From Nageia nagi (taxonomy: Eukaryota; Pinophyta), in NCBI GenBank assembly GCA_050084985.1, contig JBITNC010000001.1:61070001-61134000 (forward strand): a DNA stretch of 64,000 nucleotides, written 5' to 3'. Made by a program: the position numbers and the translations under genes. Shown one piece after another: positions 35,380-48,375 of this stretch. Each line of letters begins with the position of its first letter. Position 1 is the stretch's first letter. The notes under the pieces are model-generated. The model saw only the letters and a program-made list of their open reading frames with translations, had not been told where the DNA came from and made no database searches.

Positions 35380-37025
35380 ATGTCTCATGCACCCTCAAAG
35401 GATGAAAATCTTTGGTCCATTCACATGGCTGAGACTAGGTCTCAGAGTCGAGCTAGAGAGGAAGAGGAAAGAGCTACTCAATTCAATCAGTCACATCCTT
35501 TTTCCCACTTACAAGTCCCACATAGTAGGTCTCATACACCACATCATTCCCCTCCACATGAGCACATATAGGCTTCACCATGTCTTACATTTAGCTAGAC
35601 CTTAGAGTAGTTTTGTTTCTTAGAGGCTACTCCTCCATAGGAGGGGCAAGATTATGTGATGCTGCATAGGGCTAGTATTTCTAGGATAGAGGATCACCTT
35701 TCTATAGAGATACCTTCTTAAATCCATCAATTAGACCCTCCTCAAGATGATCCTCACCTTGTTCACTGACATGATTATGATCTTAGGATCTCTAGATATT
35801 GACCTAGTTTGATTCATTTGCCTCTTCACCCTACTAACTCTCACATATCCCCACGTGCAATGTTTTTGAGTGACCCCATGATTTAGGGATTATATAGAGA
35901 TTTATAGGAGACTCAGAGTTACCTTTTAGATCCTATTAATAGAGAGTCATCACCTCAGCCTTATGTTGATGCCTTTCAACCTCTAGTACATCCATATGAT
36001 GGAGAGACATCAAATGGAAACATAGAGGATGCCTTCATGTCTCCTGATACAAGGTCACATCCTCTTCACCATTCCATGTGATACATTATTTATGATACCT
36101 TAGATAATTCATATTTTATAGAGCCTTTATTACATCATGTGTCACCCCTTATGTTAGAGCATCACACAATTGACCCCTTTCACATTATAGACTAGCCATC
36201 ACTAAATCTTCTCAAGGTCCTTCATATCCACCTCCTAGGTCTCCACTTTTTCCTCATGTTAGTCTTGAACCTTGTATCCTTAAGTATCATAAGGCCCCTC
36301 CATATCCTCCTCATGATTAGGTCAAATATTATTATTATGATACCCACCTTGCAAACCAATCTGATCATTAGCTTGTGTCTCACCCTATGTACGATCTTGA
36401 GTCAAGTTTCCAAGTCAATTATCAACCCATCCATCCCAATATACCTTATATTCCTATTTCTCATTCTTAGCTTATCAATTAGCCTAGAGTTCAAATAGGA
36501 CATGGGTATCCCTTTCACCCTACTAATCTTCCACTACAACTACATTATTCATCCTCTTCTCATGTAGTGGCATCACCCTAGAAGACTTATGCACATCAAG
36601 GTATAGATCCTTATATTGTGTATGCCCATCCTACATCCACCATACCTCCTTCTAATCTTGGGTATAATTAATTATCTCATCTTTACCAAGCCTCTTCACA
36701 TGGGCCCACTCAATTTCTTGGTCATCATGAATTGTAGTATCCATTATCTGGAAGGGTTCCAGGTCAAAATCCTTCATACCTTGTACCTAAGGTGACCTTT
36801 AACATGTAGTCTAGATATGGATTGTCATACTTATAGGATCAAGATGCACATTCTAATGATCAATATGACCCATATGATCAATGTGAGGATCAACCTATTA
36901 GCATAGTACCATATTCTTAGGTCATTGCTAATCCTCAACCTCTTGTAGTGAATGATCAAATTTTAAACAAGTTGGAGGATATGGAGCTTCAAGTTAATGA
37001 GCATGGAAAGGTAAAGTTGTCTTAT
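35380..37025 (+). pseudogene. E6 gag-like region, decayed
   Basis: The ATG at 35380 starts MSHAPSKDENLWSIHMAETRSQSRAREEEER, after which stops accumulate. The following 1.4 kb translate, in changing frames, to Pro/His/Tyr/Ser-rich sequence without a clear helical core or zinc knuckle. Position (between the leader and RT) suggests gag. Assignment rests on position and composition only. A protease motif was not found. The join to RT near 37030 looks like a deletion that removed the end of gag, the protease and the start of RT. Confidence 0.5.
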
Positions 37026-37029
37026 ATAT

Positions 37030-40010
37030 CAATGGGTATCAAACATGGTCCCTATCAGAAATCCTAAAGGTCACCTTAGAGTGTGCACAAATTTTAGATA
37101 TCTCAATGTCACTTTCCCTTATGATGACTTTCCCTTGCTAAACATTGACACCTTGGTTGACAACATGATAGGGTATGAGGTGTTATCTCTCATGGATGGC
37201 TTCTTAGGTTATAATCATATTTGGGTCACCCTAGATGACCAACACAAGATAACTTTCACTACACCCTAGGTGAATTATTGCTATAAGTTCATGCCCTATA
37301 GACTCAAGAATGATAGTGCCACCTATAGCAAGCTATGACCTATTTCTTGTATGATATGATGCATGACATCATGGAAGATTATGTATATGATTTGTTGACC
37401 AAGTAAAGAACAAGATATCAACATTGGGAGGTTTTGGAGAAAGTCTTCCAATGGCTACTTAAATATAATGTTAGATTAAATCCTAGGAAGTATATATTTG
37501 GTATTAAATTAGGCAAGCTTTTAGGCTTTATTATTTCAAAATGAGGCATCAAGGTTTATCCTAAAAAAGTCATTGCCATTACTAGCATGCCTCCACCACA
37601 TGATCTCAAAACTTTAAAGAGTCTCCAAGGAAAATTTCAAGCTATTCGATGGTTTATAGGTCAGCCATTGAATAAGTGTCTCCATGTAATACATTTCTTA
37701 GGAAGGGAGTAAGATTTGAGTGGAATGAGGGTTTCCAAAAGGATGTTGATGATATAAAATAGTATTTTCTTAACCCTCTAGTGCTTACTACACCTAGAGA
37801 TAATGTCCCCTTTCATTTGTATCTTTCAACCACTAACTTCACTCTAGGAGTCATGTTTGTACAAAAAAATGATTAGGCCAAGGAACAAGCTATTTATTAC
37901 CTCAACATACACTAGTTGAATATGAGCTTTGTTATGTCAATATTAAGTGAGTTTACCTCACTCTTGTATTTGCATCCAAGAAGTTGAAACATTAAATGTT
38001 GAACCATACCACTTATGTTATTTCGAAGGTCGATCCATTGAAGCATATGATGAGCAAGGCATATCACAATACATGAACTACCAATGGATATTATTTTTAT
38101 CCAAGTTTGATATTATATTTACCATCCAAAAATCCATTAAGGTTCAAGTCATAACGAATCAATTAGCAAAGGTGCCCATTTAGATGACTACTCCTCTTAA
38201 GATCACCCTCCCTAATGAAGACATTTTTAAAGTAGACAAAATTGAAAAACTAGTTGACACTTAGGAGGAATATGATATGACTATGTATTTTGATAGGTCT
38301 AAGTGTGAACAAGGGGGTGGGGTTAGAGTTATATTCTTCACTCCCCAAGGAGTCTCCATTCTATACTCTTTCAAGCTAGACTTCCCATGTACAAATAATA
38401 ATATTAAGTATGAGGTGCTTCTATTGGGTCTTAGAGGTACCTTAGAGTTAAGTAGTTACTTATCTATGGAGACTCTCAGTTATTCATCAATCAGGTCTTT
38501 GTTATTTATTAGTTTCATAATTAGCTCTTGAATACTTATAGAGATATGGCATTGAGCTTGTTGAAATTGTTTAAAGCTTATAAGATTAATGCTACCCCAA
38601 GGTCATCTAATCATTTTACCGATACCAAGGCCTCTTTAGGATCTCTTATCCCTTCTAATCCTCATAAACATATTCAACATGTAGAGATTATGGCTTTGAA
38701 GGAGTTAACACTCAAGTTTCCTTTACCTCAGGGATTACTATTAGTTTCTATTAATGAGATTACCATTGAGCATCATTATTTATGGCACAAGCAACTACAT
38801 GAATATCTTAAGTGGAATGCCATGCCACCCAACCTATTAGCTACTGAGAAATGAAATTCAATCAAAAAGCCTCATATATACCACTCTAGGGTATGTAGTC
38901 TATAAGCAATCCTATGATGGTATCCTCCTTCAATACCTAGAGCTTTGTGATTAACAAATAGCAATACAAACTTGTAATGATGGTATTTGTGGTGGGCACT
39001 TCAATGGAACTATCATTACCAAATGCATCCTTAGAATGGGATATTATTGGCCAACCATGGAGAAATATTATCAAGAATATGTCAGAAAATATGTTAAATG
39101 TCAACAACATTCTCACTTGTAGCATCTTCCTTCTTATGCACTCAACCCTATTAAGTCTTTATGGCCTTTTAGTAAATGGGGTTTTGATCTTATAAGATAG
39201 TTTGTATCCCCATATTTAGGTAGACATAAGTTTATCATCATAGTAACTAATTACTTCACCAAGTGAGTCATGATGAAAGACCTAGTGTCTACTATTGGTA
39301 TAAAGATTACCAATTTTATAAACACTCATATCATTTATCATTTTGGCATATTGCATAAGATCATGTCCAAAAATGGACTGCCCTTTAAGAATCAACATGT
39401 TAGGGATTATGCAATGGGTATTACATTCAACATTCCTTCTCCATGCTATATTATCCCTAGGGTAATGGTCAAGCAAAATCATAAAATTAAACATTGTCAT
39501 AATCATGAAAAAGATGGTCAATAATAATCATAGAAATTGGCATGAGTGTCTCCCTTATGCTTTATGGGCCTATCACACCAGTATTTGGATGCCCATGGGG
39601 GCTACTCCATTCTTCTCAGTATATGGTGGAAAAGCAATCATGCCCCTTAAGTTAAATATTTCATCCCTTAGAGTTCAATTATAGGGGCTCATTCCTAATG
39701 AGGAGGCTAGGCAAGCTCAATTAGACTAGCTAACCCTTCTTGATGAGGACAAGTTAATGCCATCCAATATCATAAGGTTTATCAAGAATGGTTAAATGTG
39801 TGTACAACAAAAAGGTTTAATCTAGAGAATTTGAAGTTGGTGACTTAGTCCTTAAAAAGAATCAACAATAGTCACATCTTGAGAGGATCCTTAGAGATAA
39901 TTTTGCACCTAATTGGTTAGGGCATTATATTTTCAAGAGGAAATTCAGCATAGGTGCTTATCATTTGGCATATTTGGAGGGTCATGAAGAGATTGAAGCC
40001 TATTAAAATC
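37030..40010 (+). pseudogene. E6 gypsy pol: RT, RNase H, integrase
   Basis: RT begins MVPIRNPKGHLRVCTNFRYLN with DDFPLLNIDTLVDN and LSLMDGFLGYNHI (37045-37230), standard Ty3/gypsy RT. The catalytic motif reads YVYD at 37380-37391, with the first Asp changed to Tyr. NPRKYIFG, LLGFIISK and SMPPPHDLKTLKSLQG follow. RNase H has MYFDRSKCEQGGGVRVIFFTPQG and FKLDFPCTNNN (38280-38410). Integrase pieces include the ICDGHFNGTIITK-like zinc region (about 38970-39020) and, at the end, a GPYIFKRKFSIGAYHLA module (about 39925-39975). Many stops and frameshifts. Confidence 0.9.
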
Positions 40011-42068
40011 CTCCATCTTCATCCATTCTACATTTAATTTTCCTTTTTCATTAGTCTTTATCTATTGTTGTGTGTTATCTTTTATTTTCTAGTTTAGTGC
40101 ATTTGTATCTCATCTTTTTATCTTGCCTTTATTTGTCACAACATGTCATATTGTTATAGTTACTCATTTAACTTCCTTGGGTATTAAGGGTTAGCTTATG
40201 TGCATTCATTCCCTTGAAATCAAGTGTGTATATCACTTCTTTTATTTCACCACCATGTTTTCTTTTTTATCATGTTATTGGGAGTTAATACATCAATGGT
40301 TCTCCACTTTTTAGTGTCATCCTACCTTTTTTTGGGTTCACAAATATGACAATTCACTCATCTCCCTATCACATATTATTCTTTGTACCACTATGTTATT
40401 TTCATCTAATCATATCTTCTTGCATTTATCATGTTGTTCCCTACTTTTGTCCTCATTAGAGTCAAGGGTTGTTGGACATTATCTTTGTTCTGCAACAAAG
40501 AAAGCACAATCCTAGACATGCATGGAATTCAACCCCTAAACAACTCAGTTGGACCAAGTTGTTTTATTAATGATTTTATTATTTATCTTGATATTTTTCT
40601 TTTCCTCATCTTGTTTGTTGTGTTGGGTCCTTCGTAGTCTACTCATGCAAAGACCCCATCTTTGGTATTTTGATAGGTCTATTTAGGTCACTTGTCAACA
40701 TACATGATCCACAGATTCCCAATGAGGACACAACCACTTAGGTCTTAGTCATGATATCAAATTTTTTGACACTTCATTCCCTTGGGATTGATCATAGGCT
40801 ACAGACTATCATGGTTTCTAAGGGAAATATCCTATAACCTTGTTATGACCCTTGACCTTGGTAAACTTATGTCCCTTTAGTGATGTGGGCCTCTGGTTTC
40901 TTATTTTCATATTCATTCATCTCTTTTATGATGATTTTGAGGTCATATGCATGGTTATTCGCACTTTTGCTACCTTCTGTGCATTTTTGTCATGTTTCAT
41001 TATTTATCATCTTGTCAAAATTTGCTTTTATTTTTCCTTCATAACTAGGTTTAATGTAGATAATTTTATGAATGATCAGTTTCACTAGTTTTATACTTAT
41101 TTTAGTATCACTAGGAAGGTTAGTTTTATTTGTTTTTTTACCATGTCTTATCTAATTTTGTTGATTCCAAAGATAGCCCTTCGTGCTTATCTACTTGGGA
41201 ACCCTAGCATATAAACCTAGGTCACATTATCATCCTAGGTTGTAATTTAGTTATATTTTATCTCATTAGGGTCTATCATATCTTGTCATACCATTTTGAT
41301 TTTTTTTGTTACCATTTCATCCCCTTTTTTTGTTTCAAGGACAAAGGTCTTGAAATTTGATCCTTGTAAAAATTGGCTATTTGATTTTTCATTTTGGAGT
41401 GTCAAATGATGTTCATTCTTAGATTTATCTTTTTTTGGTCCTTTATTGCTATAAATACGATCATCATTTCAAGTTTCATAGTCCATTCTCATTATTTGAT
41501 CCATTTTTGCAAGTCGTTTCTAAGGCTACTGGTAACTATGCACTTTCAGTTGCCACTAAAAGGTTGTCATTTAGTCTAAGTAACATTCTATTTTGATTTC
41601 AAAAATAAGTCAAATGACCTCCATTTTTTGAACCATTTGATCTTGCATTCAAATCGAACAACTATCTATCATATCATCAAGGTCATTTGTCAAATTGTCA
41701 ACATGGTCATTTATTGTGGTCCATCAAACTTCATAATTTTTCACTGTTTTCATAGCATCATTTTTGCTTTGTTTCCATTTTAGCTCACTTTATTACATTT
41801 TGGCATTGTTGTGACTATGTTTATCCTTGAGTTTGTCATAATCCATGTTAATTTGTCATGTCATGGGAGTGCTTTTGCCTTCCTCTTGCCTCATTTTGCA
41901 TGCTCTTGTGGCATAATTTTGATAGCATTTCAACAATATGTTGGCTTATTTTCTTGATTTTGTGTCATTTTCATGATCATCTTTTTTTTTTACATATTTA
42001 TGTCATGTCTTTTGAGTTTTTCTTAATGTTTTTCAAATTGTTTTCTTTTTATCATTTTGTGTGGTTTT
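40011..42068 (+). other. E6 post-pol region, first part
   Basis: T-rich sequence without convincing coding. Open frames here (for example 41858-42169) are short and rich in Phe, Leu and His, as expected of T-rich non-coding DNA. Confidence 0.45.
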
Positions 42069-42569
42069 TGAAGGATTTGCGTTATAAAGAATACAATCCT
42101 AAACTATCAAGATCATATAGAAGCTCACTCAAACATCAATACTCAAGGATAGATAATCTCAAAAAATAGACTCAAGATATAAAGTGGTTCCTCCAACTAA
42201 GAGTACATCCTCTAACTAGATATTACTTTATTCACAAATACAATTCTCTTACAATTCTCCTAATTTCATCTCCTAATCACTATCCTAGAGAATAACTTTA
42301 CTTCACAAATTGGTGAGTGTCACAAAGAGGGGGCCTTCTATTTATATGCCAAAATCCCCCTTTGGATCACCCTTTTAACCATTGTATAAAGGCATGACAT
42401 GCTACTCCCTTTTATCCAAGGGGTATGCTCATGACATGGAGTGTAGGACAAGTTACATTATCATATTCACTTAAATAATTAATGTATCTAATGATACTAT
42501 TAATTATTAGTGAATTTACAAAGAATATTATTACAAAACCTTTACAATAAGACATTATACATTCCAACA
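42069..42569 (-). repeat. E8 LTR copy 1, 501 bp
   Basis: Minus strand TGTTGGAATGTATAATG...AAATCCTTCA. TATA box (minus) at 42339-42346. The shared block (plus strand GTGGTTCCTCC...GTACATCCTC) lies near 42184-42212. Confidence 0.88.
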
Positions 42570-42603
42570 CTCCCTCTTAATGCAATATTGGGATAAGTGA
42601 ATA

Positions 42604-42732
<129 letters not shown>

Positions 42733-43794
42733 CTCCTCCATATAGATACAATAAAAAATGAGAAATTTTTATATCTTTGTCAAGTAAGTAAGATCTAATT
42801 TTGAGACTCACTACTTTACCATTTTAACACATGGTTTATAATACAATCATTAACCATAACCATTTTCAATGTACATAAAGTAGTCATCCAACTATTGTTT
42901 ATGATGAGTCTCCATAAGCCTACATACTCAAAGTAAGTAACCTACAATCTCAAAAGAAGCTGTAAGTCATAAACAACTCAAATAACAAGATCAGTTAGAT
43001 GCAACATATTTATATCAAAAGGGATACATGAATTAAACAAATTCCATCATAAATTGATCAATGGTACTCTATAAGTCATCACGAAGATGCCAAGCCAAAA
43101 TTCATAGTCACTTGCTATAAACAAAACATGTGTTGATTATCATTACTAAATAGAGCATAATAAAATGCACATATGAGTTCCTTACATATGGATAACTGAA
43201 TAATGCCAAAAAATACAAATAATTTCCTCACACATGGATAGCTAAATAATGCTAGATTAGCCAATATTTTTCTCAAAAAAATTGTACAAGTTCCTCATGT
43301 AGAGTAAACTTATCATGAAGGTGTACAACAAAATTAACACTATACAATACGTGAATATGAGTTTTGGCTTGGCATCTTTGTGATGACTTATAGAGCACCC
43401 TTGATCAATTTATGATGGCATTTATTTGATTCATATATCCTTGTTGATATGAATATGTTGCATCCAACTAATCTTGTTATTTGTGCTATATATGAATTAC
43501 AGGTTATTTTGAGATTGCATGTTACTCACTTCGAGTGTGTAGGCTCATGAAGACTCATCATGACTTCCAATTGGATGACTACTTTATGTACATTGAAACT
43601 AGTTGTGGTTAATGATGTATTATAAACCATTTGTTAAAATGTTAAAGTAGTGAGTCTCAAACTAAGATCTTGCTTACTTCACAAAGATGTAAAAAGTTCT
43701 CATCTTTGGTTGTATCTATATGGAGGCGAACTCTCTTACTCTCTCTCTTTATTCTCTCTTATTCACTGAATCCCAATATTGCATTAAGGGGGAG

Positions 43795-44204
43795 TGTTGG
43801 AATATATAATGCATTATTATAAAGTTTTTGTAACAATATTATTTGTAAATTCACTAATACTTAATAATATCATTATATACCTTAAATATTTAAGTGAATA
43901 TGATAATGTAACTTATCCTACACTCCATGTCATGAGCATGCACCTTGGATAAAACGGAGTAGTATTTCATACCTTTGTACAATGGTTAAAAGGGTGATCC
44001 AAAGGGGAATTTTTTCCTATAAATAGAATTCCCCCTATTTGTGATCACTCACCAATTTGTGAAATAAATTAATGCTCTAGGATAGTGATTAGGAGATAAA
44101 GTTAAGAGAATTGTAAGAGATATTTCTTTGTGAATGAAGTAATATCTAGTTAGTGGACTAACTCCTAGTTGGAGGAACCACTTTATAGATCTTGATTCAT
44201 TCAA
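43795..44204 (+). repeat. E8 LTR copy 2, truncated, plus strand
   Basis: TGTTGGAATATATAATGC onward, preceded by GCATTAAGGGGGAG. It follows copy 1 in sequence through the TATA region and the GGAGGAACCAC block (near 44171), then stops near 44204, where it runs into copy 3 in opposite orientation. Confidence 0.82.
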
Positions 44205-44482
44205 AAAATAACTCTCTTACAATTCTCCTAACTTCATCTTCTAATCACTATCCTAGAGCAAAACTTTGTTTCACAAATAGGTGAGTGATCACAAAGACGG
44301 GGCATTCTATTTATAGGCAAAAATCCCCTTTTGGATCACCCTATTAACCATTGTACAAAGGCATGACATGCTACTCCCTTTTATCCAAGGGGCATGGTAT
44401 ATAATGATACTATTAAGTATTAGTGAATTTACAAAGAATATTATTACAAAACCTTTACAAAAATGCATTATACATTCCAACA
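44205..44482 (-). repeat. E8 LTR copy 3, partial, minus strand
   Basis: Reverse complement of the 5' part of the LTR, ending ATTCCAACA at 44482. With copy 2 it forms an imperfect inverted repeat. An internal deletion relative to copy 1 lies near 44395, where GGGCATG joins GTATATAATG. Confidence 0.8.
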
Positions 44483-45049
44483 TTTGTTCATTATCTTATT
44501 AATTTCATTCCTTAATGATTGCTTTTGTGTTTAGCATTATATTCCTTCTTTTGTGTTTGGAAATGTATGTTTGTTACCATGTGATGTGATTAACCATACA
44601 AGTCCATTTTAATATTTCTTGTAGGTTCATTTTATGTTCTTTTAAAGTCTTATTTATGTATCTTTAGGATTCCTTTTTTATTCATTTTAAGGTTCTTTTT
44701 AGATTCAATTCATGTTCATTTAAGTCTTCATTTTATGGTTCATTCTAGTCTTGTCACATGTAAACATTCTTTCATTCATACATAAAAGTATATAAGTAAA
44801 TGTATGCATCACATCCATGATGTAATTAAACATGCATAATATAGTCCAAATAGGTCTCATATATATCCTAATCATATGTCAAAAAGTACATCCATACACA
44901 TAAATTCTAGGCATAGTCCATAAGCATCCATCCATCAAAATATACATGTATCAAAATAAATATACAATATCAATAAATATCTATACATCAATCTTTATCA
45001 AAATACATATGTATAGGCTATCATGTGATGGAGTGCTAAAAATAGTCTA
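44483..45049 (+). other. E6 post-pol region between E8 and the antisense ORF
   Basis: T-rich, with repeated TTCATTTTATG/TTCATTTTAAGG-like motifs (about 44625-44750). No coding seen. Confidence 0.4.
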
Positions 45050-48000
45050 GTCCTATCAAAATCCTCCATCTCTAAAGTGAAGTGTCCCTTATCATCTATC
45101 ACCTACTAGGGGGAGTGCTCATCTCCCGCTACCCCTCTATGTGAGCCCCTATTGGGATACTCTCCCTCATTTTTTGGCTCTAAATAGTGGAAGGTGGTGA
45201 GCTAAATAACCTCCCAACTGCATGTGAGAGGGATCTCCTAATGAGCCCACCTATATTGAACCCTATCTCTAGTATAGCCTTTGATGTTGATGCTACCATT
45301 ATCTCTCCTACTACCACCTATGGAGGGATGGTTATCACATCGAGTGACCCTCATTGCATTGGATCCTAGCTACACTCTAAGGTATGTTGCATGCTATCAC
45401 CACTATATAGGATGTCTCCAAATTGATAGGTGCCAACTCTACCTCTAGTAGTTATCATTGATACACTAGTACCTTGAGAGTCACCCTATCAACCTCATCC
45501 AATGCTCAATTAAGCTACCAAGTCATGCTACCATGCACTATAGGAGGCCTCATCTCTTGGTCTATCTAGATGTCCATGTCCATTAATACCTACCCTATGT
45601 CACCTATCCTTGTTAGTAGAGCCTCTATCTGAGTGCTCACATTTGCATTGAGGACCATGCCCCCATTAGCATGTACTCATAGTGCATCCCTCTTTTGGGT
45701 TACTATAGTGATTACAATCAGTAATGTCTACAAATTTCCCTATATGGCATTACCCTATCCTTTAGCTACCAACCTAGCTATCCTATTGACCTCCAACTGA
45801 CCTTGTAGCATGTTAGCAAGTCTTATTATCTCTACCCTAGCCACCTTCTCTATGGCTATCTACACCTCTACCTCCTCTAGTTGGGCATGGAATGCATCTT
45901 GTTCTATATGTAGTGGCACTAGATCTAGAGTGATCTTTTTAAGGTTGAAGTGAGGATTCATTGACCTATCCCCCTCCTCTTATGTTAGCTACTTTGATGT
46001 ATCTCTATCCATCTATTTCTCATCATGCAACTTCTCATCCTTATCACCCTCTTGGGCATCATAATCCTCTTCACCCTCATCATCCTTAGCCTCCATAATC
46101 ACCTCCTCCTCTATATCCCCTCCCTTGGCCCTTAGGCCAACTCCTCCTTCTGGGACCTATGTGTCCACTATAGGTGCACCTCTTTATCTCCTAACCATAA
46201 GCCATGCTATAAACTAGTCATGTTTGGTGCCCACCAAGCATCATACCCTATCATAGTACCTATTTCATCCACTACCAACCTCTCTAGTGGCACATCTAGT
46301 GTTGCATATGGTTCCATGTATGCTAATGTTGGCCTTGTCAGGGTATTCCTATCTATCTTATTATATAACATTGATGCTAGTGGCACATCTTGGATTAGCC
46401 CATGTTGGTGATGCATGCTATTAAAAGGGAATATATCCACATCCCCAACATGGTGACCCTTGATAAGCCTAACTCAATAGGCTCTCACCAACTGTACAAC
46501 ATCCTTAGCCCATGTTGACCCTCCCTAGTAGGGTAGGTATATGATATCTTTAAGCTATAATGCTATGAGCATCCTCCTATACCACTCTATATCCCCCTCA
46601 TGGGGGCACCTCCTTGCCTCTCTTGCTCATGCTCTTATTATGGAAGCTCTATCTCTACCACTAGGGGTATGTTTGCCATCATCTTTGGTCTATTCACTAT
46701 GGCCAGCCATGGAATTTGACATTCATTTGAATGTTTTTTAGTTTTTAAAACATTTTTTATGGTTATAATATTAATTTTTTGGAATGTAAAATGTCAAATT
46801 GATGCATATTAAAAATTTGGAATTATATTTTTAATGTTTGAAATGAAAAAAATAAATATTAAAAAATGTTATATATATAATATTTGTGATTGGATGATCA
46901 TGATTTAGTAGATTAAATTCTTATTAATTACATTAGAAATTGCTACTTGATAACTTTTTAATGCTATTTAGTAGTTTACTATATACAATTTGTAAATTTT
47001 ATTATATATTCTATTGGTTCTTACTATGTATATGTATTCCAATATTGTTAAATTATCCATTCAACTCAAGTAAGAATATCCTTCTTGATTTTATGAGGAA
47101 GTATTTGGTATGACTACTTACTAATTTTTTTTATATTTTCTTTATTCAACTAAATTTATGATATGGTGGAAGAAGATATAAATTTTTCATTGGTTTTAGA
47201 ATGATTATTTTGAAGATTTCATGTTTAACTTTTCATGGCATCTTTGTAATTAAAAATCGATTATGTTTAAAATTTTGTAATGATAATAGGAATACCAATC
47301 ATTTGGTTGTATGGAAAAAATACTTTTATATACTATAGTTAGTATGATGTGTGGATTAGACACTCTAATAGGCTTTTTTTTAATATATTAATCAAATATT
47401 TTTTGTGGAACAATGCTTACAAAGATGAAGAAAAGAAGATGATATACAACCTAGGTCATCAAAAAGATAAATTGTACATAATATGCAATCTCAAATGAAA
47501 ATATTTGGTTCATTTAGGTTTTGAATTTCTAAAATTTATATTGAATAATAATAATTTATTGAAGTATGTGTTGCATTAATTATTATTTAAATTATTTACA
47601 AATATTATTTGTAATCAAATATCATCCTTAACTATTATTAAATAATAATCATTTATTGAAAGGTTATTAATTTACACAAAATGTAAATTGAGAAGCATCT
47701 AAAAAGGAAAAATGTAAAGTGATAGGTAATTTTTTTTTAAAATTCCAACCCTAACTATGATTAGTAACCTATTCAACCTCCTAGGATAAATTTTCTCCTA
47801 GGCCCATACCTAGAGCAAGAGCATGGTGCTAAGACCTTTTTGTCCTCTTGTTACCATTGCTAGCTCTCCATATGTTTGTGCTAGCAATACTAGCCCCTAG
47901 TAAAACATTGTGTTGTCCCTCACCATCCACATCACTATATCAAACATATTCCAAGGGAACTTGGGTGTTAAGGAATTTGGTAGGATGAATGATAATATCA

Positions 48001-48375
48001 GTAACATTGTCATCATCTCCCTTTGTCCAAGATGACCCTCATGATATAGGGGAGTGATAAGCTCCCCTCCAACCTAGATGTCCCAAGTCTAGTACCCATA
48101 TCTGATGTATGATATAAGCACTACTTTTTCTATCATCACTATCACCTACTCTTGCTTGAGTAGTAGTTAAAAAATATAGTATACATCCTCCAATGTCACC
48201 ATCATCTCCCCTTGCAGGAGCAAGAATGTTTGTCTATTTAGGTTGAACCACTCCCTGAGTGCAGTCATGTATGAAGTATCCACTTTAATAGGGAGGATGC
48301 TTGTAGCTCCTATGAGCCCTACTATCTCTATCCATGCATATTCCATTGGTGTTAAGGCTCCTTGAACCTTTGTCT
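45050..48375 (-). pseudogene. Antisense ORF in E6: decayed plant mobile domain (PMD) protein
   Basis: Read on the minus strand, 48375-48165 gives MEYAWIEIVGLIGATSILPI, then ALREWFNLNRQTF and a GEMMVTLEDVYYI motif. This combination (REW...TF...GE...TLEDV) is typical of the plant mobile domain of the MAIN/MAIL1 type. 47990-47770 gives PKFPWNMFDIVMW...GLVLLAQTYGELAM...RGQK, resembling the middle of the domain. An AT-rich gap (46745-47750) follows, then 46560-46207 with KDIIYLPY...GGSTWAKDVVQLVRAY and HQHGLIQDVP, and a charged tail with coiled character down to about 45050. Many stops: not functional. Extra antisense ORFs between pol and the 3' LTR are known in some plant gypsy elements. Confidence 0.68.
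46745..47750. other. AT-rich gap inside the antisense ORF
   Basis: About 1 kb, very AT-rich, no coding, splitting the PMD-like reading into two parts. It could be an intron of the antisense gene or a later insertion. I found no clear TSD or terminal repeats. Confidence 0.4.

Noticed and set aside
40843-40860. TGTTATGACCCTTGACC as a second copy of the E4 start TGTCATGACCC
   Set aside because: The match ends after about ten bases and there is no PPT or TSD.
46207-46440. Host gene on the minus strand
   Set aside because: It is one open piece of the decayed antisense PMD ORF. Stops lie on both sides, and it lies between the pol and 3' LTR of E6.
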